This document shows, one piece after another, positions 27,663 to 36,854 of a DNA stretch of 64,000 nucleotides. Each line of letters begins with the position of its first letter. Within the stretch, counting starts at the first letter, position 1. Where the stretch lies: the NCBI RefSeq assembly GCF_014202225.1, contig NZ_JACHGE010000005.1, positions 186,001 to 250,000 of the forward strand. Reading direction: 5' to 3'. Position numbers and translations under genes: made by a program. The notes below the pieces were generated by a model. It did not search any database. It saw only the letters and a program-made list of their open reading frames with translations, and was not told where the DNA came from. Source of the stretch: Algibacter amylolyticus. Its GTDB lineage: Bacteria; Bacteroidota; Bacteroidia; Flavobacteriales; Flavobacteriaceae.

Positions 27663-28019
27663 TTACTTTAAGTTTCTTTTGAATGCTATCATCATATTCA
27701 TCAAATGAAAGGATTCGTTATAATATTTATTAAATTGTTCTTCTGAAATATATTTTCTCCTAATTGCTTTATGTAAGCAGGTTACAACTTCCGCTAAAGA
27801 CCTAATTGAATACCCCAAAAACTTGTTTTGTTCAGGGTTTGATTGCCCAATAGCGCCTTCTGAAATATTTAAAGCAACAGAATCTACTGCTCTTATTAAT
27901 TGCGAGGATAAATTATAATATTCTTTTTTAGGAAAATTATCAATCAATACATTGATTTCCTCTCCTAAATCCATTGCTTTTTGCCAAATAAGCAGTTTCT
28001 CGAACTTAAATTTACTCAT
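27663..28019 (-). CDS. Four-helix-bundle protein (23S rRNA intervening-sequence protein family)
   Basis: The 118-residue protein matches the family pattern: FEKLLIWQKAMDL at the start, a LSSQLIRAVDSVALNISEGA core, FLGYSIRSLAEV, and a final helix with MMIAFKRNLK. Members were first seen in intervening sequences of 23S rRNA genes but are scattered in Bacteroidota genomes with unknown function. Here it lies between rhomboid and EEP genes, with short pyrimidine-rich tracts at its upstream side, and looks inserted. Confidence 0.9.
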   Translation of the reverse strand: MSKFKFEKLLIWQKAMDLGEEINVLIDNFPKKEYYNLSSQLIRAVDSVALNISEGAIGQSNPEQNKFLGYSIRSLAEVVTCLHKAIRRKYISEEQFNKYYNESFHLMNMMIAFKRNLK

Positions 28020-28072
28020 AACGCAATACGTTTTTTATCTTCTGTCTTCTACCTTCCGACTTCCGTCACTTT

Positions 28073-28951
28073 TCATTTCCCTGCTCTAAATAAAAATTCC
28101 TTTTCTTCTGAAGTTAAACTATCATAACCACTTTTACTGATTTTATCTAGAATGACATCAATTTTTTTCTGATTATTAAAGGCATTAAAATCGGCTTTAG
28201 TATAACCACCAACTTTTCCTTTATTTTTATGAACCGTTTTTAACGGTCCTTTTTTTGATGGTTTAAACATGCTTACCACGCTATCTGTCATACGCTCGAA
28301 ACCTTTTCCTATATCGTTTCCACTAAGTAATTGTTTGGCATAAAAATAACCTAACAAGGCTCCACCTAAATGTGCTAAGTTACCACCTGCATTTCCATAT
28401 ACCGGATCTTTAATACCCGAAAAAACACCTATAACATCCAATGCCACAATGGCGGCTCCAACATACCATAGTTTTAAACTAAATGTAAAAAAACGCATTT
28501 CCTGATTTGGCATGTAAGCGCACAAAAAAATTAGTAACGCTCTCACTGCTGCAGAAGCACCTAATAACCTTGAACTCCCACCAAATACGCCAGGAAACAA
28601 GCTGTAACAAAACATAAACAACAACCCTCCAGAAATAGCACCAAGAAAATAAATATTTATAGCCATTTTAGCACTAAACAAGTTTAAAAACATGCGCCCT
28701 AAAAAGTACAACCATAGCATATTGAATAAGATATGCCAAACATCGTAATGTAAAAAGGCATAGCTAATAATACTCCAAGGTTTCATTATGAAACTAGAAA
28801 AACTACTTGGTAACTCAAACCAAATTAAATCTGTTCTTAAAATAAGCGCCAATAGAAAAACCACCACATTAATGGCTATAATTTTTTCTAGCACATTAAG
28901 GTTTGTAAGTTTGTCTTTTATGTCTTGTGTTAGTGTTGTCATTAATTCCAA
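28073..28951 (-). CDS. Rhomboid-family intramembrane serine protease
   Basis: The 292-residue protein has six or more hydrophobic helices over residues 20-215. The presumed catalytic serine is in LLGASAAVRALL and the histidine in NLAHLGGALLGYF. The usual GxSG motif reads GASA here, so activity is likely but not certain. A basic cytoplasmic tail (about 225-292) follows. The start overlaps the second rhomboid gene by 10 bp, so the pair is translationally coupled. Confidence 0.9.
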   Translation of the reverse strand: MELMTTLTQDIKDKLTNLNVLEKIIAINVVVFLLALILRTDLIWFELPSSFSSFIMKPWSIISYAFLHYDVWHILFNMLWLYFLGRMFLNLFSAKMAINIYFLGAISGGLLFMFCYSLFPGVFGGSSRLLGASAAVRALLIFLCAYMPNQEMRFFTFSLKLWYVGAAIVALDVIGVFSGIKDPVYGNAGGNLAHLGGALLGYFYAKQLLSGNDIGKGFERMTDSVVSMFKPSKKGPLKTVHKNKGKVGGYTKADFNAFNNQKKIDVILDKISKSGYDSLTSEEKEFLFRAGK

Positions 28952-29691
28952 CGGTTGCTGTTAAACTGATTTTTTTTCCAATACCACATAATTAAAAAAC
29001 CTGTTACCGCACCACCAACGTGTGCCATATAAGCCGTATTACTTGGACTAAAGAAAGATTGCCCGGTAACACCAGAAATTAAATCTAAAATAATTATTCC
29101 AGGTATAAAGTATTTAGCTTTTATTGGAATTGGTAAAAATATCATCATTAATTCGGCATTGGGATTCATCATACCAAAAGCAGCCATAACACCCATGATA
29201 CATCCTGAAGCGCCAACCATACTTGCATTATAAGCAGGAAAAATATCTTTAAGCATAGCAACTTGAGCCTGAGAAACTCCCGAACTTACTTGATTACTAG
29301 TTAGCATTTGCTTTATACTTTCTGAGGTTAAACCAGAATCTATTAAAGCATTATAATTAGGAAGATATTGAAAATAATAAAACCCAACTTGCAATAATAC
29401 TGCGCCTAATCCTGCTGAAATATACAGAAACAAAAACCGCTTAGAACCTAGTACTTGCTCAACAGGTGTACCGAACATCCATAAGGCAAACATGTTAAAT
29501 AAAATATGCATAGCACCACCATGCATAAACATGTGGGTTATAATTTGCCAAGGCTGAAAAGCATCATTCTGCGGAAAATACATAGCGAACCATTCGTAGA
29601 ACGTATTCCCATTCCCTATAGTTAATGTACCAATAAACATAATCGCGTTAATGATTATTAAATGTTTAACGGTATCTGAAATTCTCATCAT
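28942..29691 (-). CDS. Rhomboid-family intramembrane serine protease
   Basis: The 249-residue membrane protein carries the canonical motif GASGCIMGVMAAFG (catalytic Ser) and MAHVGGAVTGF (catalytic His), with the family's early helix ending in FMHGGAMHILFNMFALWMFG. It cleaves substrates inside the membrane. The gene lies one base after mutL and overlaps the second rhomboid gene. Confidence 0.94.
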   Translation of the reverse strand: MMRISDTVKHLIIINAIMFIGTLTIGNGNTFYEWFAMYFPQNDAFQPWQIITHMFMHGGAMHILFNMFALWMFGTPVEQVLGSKRFLFLYISAGLGAVLLQVGFYYFQYLPNYNALIDSGLTSESIKQMLTSNQVSSGVSQAQVAMLKDIFPAYNASMVGASGCIMGVMAAFGMMNPNAELMMIFLPIPIKAKYFIPGIIILDLISGVTGQSFFSPSNTAYMAHVGGAVTGFLIMWYWKKNQFNSNRWN

Positions 29692-29692
29692 A

Positions 29693-31543
29693 TTATATAA
29701 ATTTTTTATCTAACTCATCAACACTCATGGTAATAAATGTTGTTCTATTAGTAGGCGATACATTAGGTTCTTTACATGCAAAAAGTTTATTTACCAAATG
29801 CTCTTGCTCATCCTTTTGTAAAGACTGCCCTGTTTTAATGGCTAAACTTTTTGCCATAGATTTTGCTAGCAAATCGGAAGCACTAAAATGACTTTCGGGC
29901 ACTTCGTTCTCTACATCGCTTACTAATTGCTCTAAAATAATAGATACTTCGCTTTCTGGCACACCTACAGGAACTCCGGTAATCTCTACCAACTCTTCCA
30001 TAACGCTAGAAAACACAAAACCTGTATGTTCTAAATCTACTTTTAACTGATTTATAATAACGATATCCTGTGGCGAAAAATGCAGTTGAAGCGGAAAAAG
30101 TAATTGCTGACTAGCCGCTTCCTTGACCGTTAAATTTTTTAAAAAATCTTCATACAACACACGTTGATGTGCTCTATGCTGGTCGATAACCATCATACCA
30201 GATTTAATGGTACTTACAATATATTTGTTATGTAACTGATACGTGGTATGCGTTTTTTCAACCTGCTTATCATCATCAAAAATAGATGCTGTACGTTCTT
30301 CGCTTTCAAAGCTAATGGCACTAAATTCCTGTTTAGAATGATTTCCTTTAGATTCTAGACCTACATATAAACTTTCCCAACTTTCGGTAGGTTCTTTTTT
30401 ATAGTTTGATACTCTTGGCTGTGAAGTTTTTTCTTCTTGAAAAGGGTTAAAACTTCTATCAACCTCAACTTTAGGAACGCTAGTTTCCGTTTTTTTATAG
30501 CTGTACGGTGTGTCTAAATTAGGGTCGCGATCAAAATCTAAAACAGGCGCGATATTAAATTGCCCTAAGCTATGCTTTACGGCAGAACGCAATAAGGCAT
30601 ACAAGGTATGCTCATCGTCAAACTTAATTTCTGTTTTTGTGGGATGTATATTAATATCTATAGTTTGCGGATCGACGGTTAAGTTTAAAAAGTAACTGGC
30701 ATGTGTACCGGTTTTTAGCAACCCTTCGAACGCCGAGGCAATAGCATGATTTAAATAGGCACTTTTAATAAAGCGATTATTAACAAAAAAGTACTGTTCG
30801 CCTCTGGTCTTTTTAGCAAATTCTGGTTTACCTACAAAGCCAGAAATATTTAAAACCTCGGTATCTTCCTCTACGGGAACCAATTTTTCGTTAGTTTTTG
30901 CTCCAAAAATATTAACAATACGATGCCTGTAATTACTTATTGGTAAATTAAAACTTTCGCTTCCGTTATTATACAATGCAAAACTAATACCTGGGTGTGC
31001 TAATGCCACACGATGAAACTCATCGATAATATGGCGTAACTCTACCGTATCGGATTTTAAAAAATTGCGTCGCGCAGGAATATTAAAAAACAGATTTTTT
31101 ACAGAAACGGAGGTTCCTGTAGGTGTAACTACAACATCTTGAGATGTAATATTACTACCCTCGATTACCAAAACATTACCAACATCGTCGGTTTCTTGTT
31201 TGGTTTTTAACTCCACATGCGCAATAGCGGCAATACTAGCTAAAGCTTCACCACGAAAGCCTTTAGTGTGCAGCTGAAATAAATCTTCGGCACTTCTAAT
31301 TTTTGAGGTAGCATGACGCTCAAAACTCAATCTAGCATCGGTAGTACTCATGCCTTTACCATTGTCAATAACTTGCACAAGGGTTTTTCCGGCGTCTTTA
31401 ATAATAAGTTTTATCGTATCTGCTCCGGCATCAATAGCATTTTCTAAAAGCTCTTTAACTACTGACGCTGGGCGCTGTACAACTTCTCCTGCCGCAATTT
31501 GATTTGCCACATGATCGGGTAAAAGCTGTATAATGTCTGCCAT
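29693..31543 (-). CDS. mutL: DNA mismatch repair protein MutL
   Basis: The 616-residue protein has the GHKL ATPase domain with ENAIDAGAD, DNGKGM and TKGFRGEALASI, the transducer domain to about residue 330, a low-complexity linker (about 345-425) and a C-terminal dimerisation domain (about 430-616). In place of the usual nicking motif it has DQHRAHQRVLYED, and the later cysteine/histidine motif (CPHGRP in nicking MutLs) reads SPTNRT. The key metal ligands are therefore altered. Confidence 0.96.
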   Translation of the reverse strand: MADIIQLLPDHVANQIAAGEVVQRPASVVKELLENAIDAGADTIKLIIKDAGKTLVQVIDNGKGMSTTDARLSFERHATSKIRSAEDLFQLHTKGFRGEALASIAAIAHVELKTKQETDDVGNVLVIEGSNITSQDVVVTPTGTSVSVKNLFFNIPARRNFLKSDTVELRHIIDEFHRVALAHPGISFALYNNGSESFNLPISNYRHRIVNIFGAKTNEKLVPVEEDTEVLNISGFVGKPEFAKKTRGEQYFFVNNRFIKSAYLNHAIASAFEGLLKTGTHASYFLNLTVDPQTIDINIHPTKTEIKFDDEHTLYALLRSAVKHSLGQFNIAPVLDFDRDPNLDTPYSYKKTETSVPKVEVDRSFNPFQEEKTSQPRVSNYKKEPTESWESLYVGLESKGNHSKQEFSAISFESEERTASIFDDDKQVEKTHTTYQLHNKYIVSTIKSGMMVIDQHRAHQRVLYEDFLKNLTVKEAASQQLLFPLQLHFSPQDIVIINQLKVDLEHTGFVFSSVMEELVEITGVPVGVPESEVSIILEQLVSDVENEVPESHFSASDLLAKSMAKSLAIKTGQSLQKDEQEHLVNKLFACKEPNVSPTNRTTFITMSVDELDKKFI

Positions 31544-31546
31544 AAA

Positions 31547-31834
31547 TTATTTGGGTAAAAATATAGATAAATCGAAATCGATGATGAATAAAAATACTAA
31601 AACAAGAATTCCAATAATAATTAAAACACGCTTACTAGCTTGGTGGTCTGGGTTGTTTTTATAGTCGTCGAAAGCATCAATAAACTTACCTTTTATACCT
31701 TTATTAGGACCTACGGTTTTTCTGTATTCGTCAAACTTATGTTTAATCTCATAAGGATTACCTTCGCCTTTATCATCATAAGTACGAGGTGTATAACTAA
31801 ATTTTTTGTTTTTACGCAGTTTTAAAATTCCCAT
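31547..31834 (-). CDS. Small single-pass membrane protein, paralogue A
   Basis: About 95 residues from the ATG at 31834, which I prefer to one eight codons upstream because the alignment with the paralogue at 31887 begins here. It has a basic start (LRKNKKFSYTPR), a charged soluble part and one C-terminal transmembrane helix (about 73-92, VLIIIGILVLVFLFIIDF), so most of it faces one side of the inner membrane. The family is not one I recognise. It is three bases before mutL. Confidence 0.75.
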   Translation of the reverse strand: MGILKLRKNKKFSYTPRTYDDKGEGNPYEIKHKFDEYRKTVGPNKGIKGKFIDAFDDYKNNPDHQASKRVLIIIGILVLVFLFIIDFDLSIFLPK

Positions 31835-31886
31835 GATTTCTAAGTTTTTTAGTACCAAATAAGGGTCAAGTTTATTTGGTAGAGTT

Positions 31887-32120
31887 TTACATGTATTTTT
31901 TTTCTAATAAATACATACAAATCAATAATAATACCAAAACCAATAGTAACACCTTCATGGACATAGCACCTCGTGTTTTCACTTTAGTGCTTTTTTCGCG
32001 TTTCCATTTGGAAACAAATTCTTTGGTATTAGAATTGTTATCTAAACTAGAATCCGTTTGATTTTCCTTAGAAAACCTAGGTTGATAATTAAAAGTTTTA
32101 TGCTTACGTTGTTTAAACAA
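31887..32120 (-). CDS. Small single-pass membrane protein, paralogue B
   Basis: The 77-residue product resembles paralogue A: FKQRKHKTFNYQPR at the start matches LKLRKNKKFSYTPR, and a C-terminal transmembrane helix (about 55-73) follows. The start appears to be TTG at 32120, since an in-frame stop lies two codons upstream and the conserved N-terminus requires it. Function is unknown; the pair separates mutL from ribH. Confidence 0.6.
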   Translation of the reverse strand: MFKQRKHKTFNYQPRFSKENQTDSSLDNNSNTKEFVSKWKREKSTKVKTRGAMSMKVLLLVLVLLLICMYLLEKKYM

Positions 32121-32261
32121 AATCTAGTTTTTTGCCAATAAAAATGTTAAATACATTGGCATTGCTCCTCTTTTCAAAAATACTTAAAAGTAGTCAGAAA
32201 CAGAAGCTTTAAAAGCCAAAAAATGTTAACAAACCGCTTATTGAGCCATTTCTAAAAAAAG

Positions 32262-32324
32262 AAAAACTAAATTCCAAATACTTAGAAGACGCTTCTAAGC
32301 ATATCATGGAATTTAGTTTTTTTT
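32262..32324 (-). terminator. Two-part hairpin terminator after ribH
   Basis: An outer stem AAACTAAATTCCA/TGGAATTTAGTTT encloses an inner stem CTTAGAAG/CTTCTAAG with loop ACG. T or A runs flank both sides, so it can end ribH transcription. Confidence 0.7.
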
Positions 32325-32348
32325 GAATATTGAAATTTTTAAAACAAC

Positions 32349-32834
32349 TTAATTGTTTTCTCTAAGTTCTGCCATTTTAATAGCAGCAATAGCCGCTTCT
32401 GTACCTTTGTTACCGTGTTTACCACCAGAGCGATCAATACTTTGCTGTATATTATTATCGGTAAGCACACAGAATATTACTGGTGTTTCGCGCATTACAT
32501 TAAGATCTTTAATACCTTGAGTTACACCTTCGCAAACAAAATCGAAATGCTTAGTTTCACCTTGTATTACACTACCAATTGCAATAACCGCATTTACCAT
32601 TTGTTCTTGCATTTTTTTACAACCGTAAATCAACTCAAAACTTCCTGGTACGTTCCAACGGATAATATTACCTGGTAATACGCCATTATCAATTAAGGCA
32701 TTATAGGCGCCTTCGTATAAACCTTCTGTAATGGTATCGTTCCATTCTGAAACAACAATCCCAAACCGATAATTACTCGCGTTTGGGATTGATGTTTTAT
32801 CGTAATCCGATAAATTTTTATTTGCCGTAGCCAT
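32349..32834 (-). CDS. ribH: 6,7-dimethyl-8-ribityllumazine synthase
   Basis: The 161-residue protein catalyses the penultimate step of riboflavin synthesis in the cytoplasm. Visible family motifs are RFGIVVSEWND, VPGSFE, IAIGSVIQGETKHFDFVCEGVTQG and the catalytic-region stretch RSGGKHGNKGTEAA. Its length is typical. It follows the TPR gene by 14 bp and is probably cotranscribed with it. Confidence 0.97.
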   Translation of the reverse strand: MATANKNLSDYDKTSIPNASNYRFGIVVSEWNDTITEGLYEGAYNALIDNGVLPGNIIRWNVPGSFELIYGCKKMQEQMVNAVIAIGSVIQGETKHFDFVCEGVTQGIKDLNVMRETPVIFCVLTDNNIQQSIDRSGGKHGNKGTEAAIAAIKMAELRENN

Positions 32835-32848
32835 ATATGTTTTAGCTA

Positions 32849-33619
32849 TTATTTGTTTGCTAACACTGTTGCTTTACCAATAAACACATCTACTTGTGCC
32901 GCTTCGGTAGAGTTTGCGTAGTCATTTTTAATTCTTTCAAAGTAAGCTAACGCCTTATCTGCTTTCCCTAACTCTAAAGCAATTGTACCTGCTTTAAATA
33001 AATACATAGGTGTAGTAAATTCGTTGTTACGCATTTCGGCAGCTTGCTCGTAATACCCTAAAGCATCATCGTTTTGGTTAAGTTGCACAAAGGCATCACC
33101 AATATTTCCTTTAGCTAAAGGTGCTAAAATCTCGTCGTTACTTTTAAATTCACCTAAATACTTAACCGCATTTTTGTAATCTTTTAATCTTAAATACGCT
33201 GTACCAGCATAGTAGTTTGCTAAGTTAGCAGAAGGCGTACCACTGTACTCCTCGATAATATCTAACATACCAAATTTACCTTCGCCACCATTTAAAGCTA
33301 AGTTGTATAGAGAATCTTTTGACGCTCCTGTAACAGCTTGATCAAAGTATTTTTGAGCTTGAAACATATCGTTCATAGCCGCTTGTTGTTTTGGCTTTGC
33401 AACATATTCTTTATATGCTAAAGAACCTAAAACAATAACAGCAACAAGACCAATTATAATAAAAATATACTTTTGGTTTTTTGCTACAAAATCTTCTGTT
33501 TTAGAAGCTGTTTCATCAAGTGTGTTAAAAACCTCTGCAGTTGTAGACTCCTCTTCAATATTAGTTTGTTTTTCTACTTCTGTTTTTGGTTTGTAACCTC
33601 TTTTCTTATAAGTTGCCAT
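32849..33619 (-). CDS. Membrane-anchored tetratricopeptide-repeat protein (YfgM-like)
   Basis: The 256-residue protein has a charged cytoplasmic N-terminus (1-48), one transmembrane helix (about 50-68, IFIIIGLVAVIVLGSLAY) and TPR repeats through the periplasmic part, for example NLANYYAGTAYLRLKDYKNAVKYL and GDAFVQLNQNDDALGYYEQAA. Topology and repeats match YfgM-like ancillary proteins of the Sec translocon. Function in Bacteroidota is inferred. A -7 box lies at 33683-33690. Confidence 0.88.
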   Translation of the reverse strand: MATYKKRGYKPKTEVEKQTNIEEESTTAEVFNTLDETASKTEDFVAKNQKYIFIIIGLVAVIVLGSLAYKEYVAKPKQQAAMNDMFQAQKYFDQAVTGASKDSLYNLALNGGEGKFGMLDIIEEYSGTPSANLANYYAGTAYLRLKDYKNAVKYLGEFKSNDEILAPLAKGNIGDAFVQLNQNDDALGYYEQAAEMRNNEFTTPMYLFKAGTIALELGKADKALAYFERIKNDYANSTEAAQVDVFIGKATVLANK

Positions 33620-33682
33620 GTATTTAGTCTATATGATATGGTCCTAACAAAAATATATAGGACACATTTTATTAATGTGGCG

Positions 33683-33690
33683 CAAAAATA
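33683..33690 (-). promoter_or_regulatory. -7 promoter element of the TPR-ribH operon
   Basis: On the minus strand TATTTTTG matches TAnnTTTG exactly, about 65 bp before the TPR start. The leader carries a GTCCTA/TAGGAC inverted repeat (33641-33663). Confidence 0.5.
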
Positions 33691-33794
33691 TAATTTTTCT
33701 TCATAACTAAAAGCCTATTTATTTGATATTTTTCAATAATTTGCACTTCTTATCTAGAGTTTAACCTCTAAAGGCCCTCAAAGTTGCTTTTTCT

Positions 33795-34877
33795 ATGATT
33801 TTAAAATCGCTTTCTTTACTTAATTATAAAAACTTCGATAGTAAATCGTTCATTTTCAATGATAAAATAAATTGTATTGTTGGTAATAATGGTATAGGCA
33901 AAACGAATGTACTAGATGCGATTTATCATTTATCCTTCGGAAAAAGTTATTTTAATCCTGTAGCTACGCAAAATATTAAGCATGATGAAGAGTTTTTTGT
34001 GATTAATGGCGACTATAATAAGGATGAAAAAACCGAAAAAGTAGCGATAAGTTTAAAACGCGGGCAAAAAAAGGTGATTAAGCGCAACGGAAAGGCTTAC
34101 GATAAATTTAGCGAGCATATTGGCTTTTTGCCTTTAGTAATAATATCGCCTGCCGATAGAGATTTAATTATTGAAGGTAGTACCACGAGACGAAAGTTTA
34201 TTGACTCGGTAATTTCGCAAAGCGATAAAAGCTATTTAAATCATCTAATTAACTACAACAAAATACTAGCACAACGTAATGCATTATTAAAATATTTTGC
34301 ATTAAACCATACCTTTAATAAGGACACTTTAGAAGTTTATAATTCGCAGTTAACCGAATACGGAACGGTAATTTTCGAAAAAAGAGATGCCTTTTTAAAA
34401 GCTTTTATTCCCATTTTTAAATCGAGATACGAAGCCATTAGCAATGGCAACGAAACTGTAGATTTAATTTATGATAGCCATTTATTTGAAGATAACTTAA
34501 ACACACTTTTAATGGCTGCTATTAATAAAGATAGAGCCTTACAATACACTAGTGTTGGTATACATAAAGACGATTTACATTTTAATATAGCAGAACATCC
34601 TATTAAAAAATTTGGAAGCCAAGGGCAACAAAAATCGTTTTTAATAGCCTTAAAACTAGCACAATTCGATTTTATAAAAAACCAAAGTGGTGTGAATCCT
34701 ATTTTATTGCTAGATGATATTTTTGATAAACTAGACGAACAACGTGTAGCACAAATTATTAAACTGGTGGACGATGAAAATTTTGGACAACTCTTTATTA
34801 GCGATACGCATGCAGAACGCACTGAAAATGCTGTAAAACAGGTACATCAATCGTTCGAGATTTTTAAGTTGGAATAG
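33795..34877 (+). CDS. recF: DNA replication and repair protein RecF
   Basis: The 360-residue SMC-like ATPase carries Walker [14 protein letters not shown] near residue 30, the signature [10 protein letters not shown] and Walker [14 protein letters not shown]. It loads RecA at gaps with RecOR. It is divergent from the TPR gene and is not next to dnaA/dnaN or gyrB. Confidence 0.96.
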   Translation: MILKSLSLLNYKNFDSKSFIFNDKINCIVGNNGIGKTNVLDAIYHLSFGKSYFNPVATQNIKHDEEFFVINGDYNKDEKTEKVAISLKRGQKKVIKRNGKAYDKFSEHIGFLPLVIISPADRDLIIEGSTTRRKFIDSVISQSDKSYLNHLINYNKILAQRNALLKYFALNHTFNKDTLEVYNSQLTEYGTVIFEKRDAFLKAFIPIFKSRYEAISNGNETVDLIYDSHLFEDNLNTLLMAAINKDRALQYTSVGIHKDDLHFNIAEHPIKKFGSQGQQKSFLIALKLAQFDFIKNQSGVNPILLLDDIFDKLDEQRVAQIIKLVDDENFGQLFISDTHAERTENAVKQVHQSFEIFKLE

Positions 34878-34892
34878 CCATTTATTTCTCCC

Positions 34893-34923
34893 TTGACTTT
34901 ATTGAGAATTTCGACTACTTTCG
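34893..34923 (+). promoter_or_regulatory. Promoter of the DUF1275 gene
   Basis: TTG at 34893 and TACTTTCG at 34916-34923 are 20 bp apart, one base from the TAnnTTTG consensus. The same arrangement with nearly identical sequence recurs at 35806-35836. Confidence 0.5.
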
Positions 34924-35026
34924 CTTATCGCTAAATATAAATTAGAGGTATCCAACATGTTTTTAGCATGAAAACCAGTTGGTATTCTTAGAAACATTGT
35001 TTACTATTTAAACTAAAGAAAACTAA

Positions 35027-35767
35027 ATGTTTAGACATCAAGGAAAAAGCAGAACTTTAAAACATAATTTACGTATTGCCACTGTTCTATCTTTTGTTGC
35101 AGGCATAGTAAATGTTACGGGCTTTTTAGCGTATAAGCATTTAACCACTAATGTAACCGGTCATTTTGCGCTATTTATTAACGATGTTGCTACTTTTCAA
35201 TTCTGGAAAGGCACTATATATTTCCTGTACATTTTCTCTTTTCTATTCGGGTCTTTTGTGTCTAGTTTTTTAATTGAGCAGTTTAGAGAAAACAAAAAGC
35301 TAAATGTTTTTTTTCTGCCAACTTTAATTGAATGTTTAATTTTAATATCAATTGGGCTTTTAAGTAATGTTATGGCTTTAAAATCTGCAGATTTAATTGT
35401 GTGCTTACTGCTTTTTGCAATGGGGCTTCAAAACTCTTTTGTAACTAAAATTTCGAATGCTGTGGTAAGAACAACGCATCTTACTGGCCTATTTACTGAT
35501 TTAGGCATTGATATTTCGCAATTATTCTTCCCCAATCTACATAAAGAAAGAGAAAAACTAAAGGCTAATATTAAATTGAGGATTTATATTATTTTATTCT
35601 TTTTTGCTGGTGGTTTAGTGGGTGGCTTTCTTTATTCTAAAGTCGATTGGAAATTAAACACACTGCTTTTTGCCGCTTTAGTTTTATTGAGCAGTTTATT
35701 TTATGACGATATTAAGTATAGCTTAATAAAAAACAGAAGAAAGCATAAGCAAAGTAATCGGTGTTAA
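35027..35767 (+). CDS. YoaK/DUF1275-family membrane protein
   Basis: The 246-residue protein has six or seven hydrophobic segments and the family pattern near the start: FVAGIVNVTGFLAYKHLTTNVTGH, then AMGLQNSFVTKISNAVVRTTHLTGLFTDLGID. Function is unknown; transport is often proposed. It has its own promoter at 34893 and no operon partner. Confidence 0.9.
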   Translation: MFRHQGKSRTLKHNLRIATVLSFVAGIVNVTGFLAYKHLTTNVTGHFALFINDVATFQFWKGTIYFLYIFSFLFGSFVSSFLIEQFRENKKLNVFFLPTLIECLILISIGLLSNVMALKSADLIVCLLLFAMGLQNSFVTKISNAVVRTTHLTGLFTDLGIDISQLFFPNLHKEREKLKANIKLRIYIILFFFAGGLVGGFLYSKVDWKLNTLLFAALVLLSSLFYDDIKYSLIKNRRKHKQSNRC

Positions 35768-35805
35768 TCCGAAGTCATATTTAAACTAGCGTTTAAAAGA
35801 ACTTT

Positions 35806-35836
35806 TTGACTTTGTAAAAAATTTCGACTACCTTCG
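35806..35836 (+). promoter_or_regulatory. Promoter of the frameshifted gene at 35904
   Basis: TTG at 35806 and TACCTTCG at 35829-35836 are 20 bp apart. The surrounding bases, including ATTTCGACTAC, match the promoter at 34893 closely. Confidence 0.5.
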
Positions 35837-35903
35837 TTTACCCTCGGATATAAAACAATAAAACGAATTCATTTCCGAGAAAAAGTTGTAAAACATTTAA
35901 GAG

Positions 35904-36411
35904 ATGCGAATAATACCAACATTAATTCTGACATTATTAGTTTCAATAAACATTTTTTCTCAGGAAGCTTATATAAAACTACCACAAGCAAAAACTCAAA
36001 AACCATCCGTCATATTCAACAAAAATATTATTGGAAATGAATATTTTATAAAAAGTTTGGGAACTTCAGAGGATGAGTTAAAATCCAAAATCAATGAAAT
36101 GTCAATATTAATGGAGATTCCGAATAAAGAAAGCATTGATTATTATAATCTCACCGAACAAGGTATCTTATTTGTGGATTTAAAAACAATTCCAGTTAGC
36201 AAAAAGCAATCGGAATTGAATCAATTTTTTGGATTGAAAAAAAAAAGGAAAAATCTATATAGATGGCTACTTATTAGAAAGCGAAAAATATAATATAGCA
36301 TTAATTGGTATTACTGAAATTGAAATTGTTGAACCAAATACCGCAAATGGACTTAAAAGTCGAGTTCTAAATATATGGACTTTACCGAAAAAGGAAAGAT
36401 ATGGGAAATAA
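35904..36411 (+). pseudogene. Secreted protein gene interrupted by a frameshift in a 10-A tract
   Basis: The first frame codes for a signal peptide (MRIIPTLILTLLVSINIFS) and about 110 residues, then meets ten consecutive A bases at 36237-36246. Removing one A gives LKKKGKIYIDGYLLESEKY, which continues to a stop at 36411, so the intact protein would be about 168 residues. I do not recognise a family. The break may be an old mutation, a phase-variable tract, or a homopolymer sequencing error. Confidence 0.75.
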
Positions 36412-36625
36412 TCTCCTTGGATTGAAAAAACGTTTTACAAAACAGTATCTAAAAAATTGCTAATTTTAGCCAAACTAATGTTAGTTGTTCGTTTATTAGC
36501 TTATGATTTTCCTTCGAAAAACCCTCGCACACAAACACGAACCTTTCCATATAAATAAACGGCAAACGAACCTCTCCAAAAACTAAATAACTTTCCATTT
36601 AAAAAACAAACTAGCCAACATACCC

Positions 36626-36777
36626 GCGTTAGGGATAAAAGCGGCATCCTTTTTAAAGCTTGCCAAAATACAACTTGAGTTAGTCTATAATTTAACAGAT
36701 TGCGACATCGATAACTCTTAGCCGCAACAACTTTAAAAAGATATAGCGGATAGCCCGACCCTTTTCGGGTAACGCCC
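36626..36777. repeat. Flavobacterial interspersed element, copy 2
   Basis: The element starts GCGTTAGGGATAAAAGCGGC and ends GGGTAACGCCC. It contains TTTTTAAAGCTT, a CTATAATTTAACAGATT block and AACAACTTTAAAAAGATATA followed by GCGGATAGCCCGACCC. These blocks are shared in order with copy 3. No protein is encoded; the long minus-strand frame here is a by-product. Confidence 0.8.
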
Positions 36778-36854
36778 AAAAAACATGGCTAGAATTGGAC
36801 TTAATTTTATACTTTTAAACAAAATTTAAATTACATATATAAGTTAACCGCACC

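Noticed and set aside
36501-36779. 92-codon minus-strand frame
   Set aside because: It lies mostly inside an interspersed element whose other copies do not preserve a frame, so it is not a gene.
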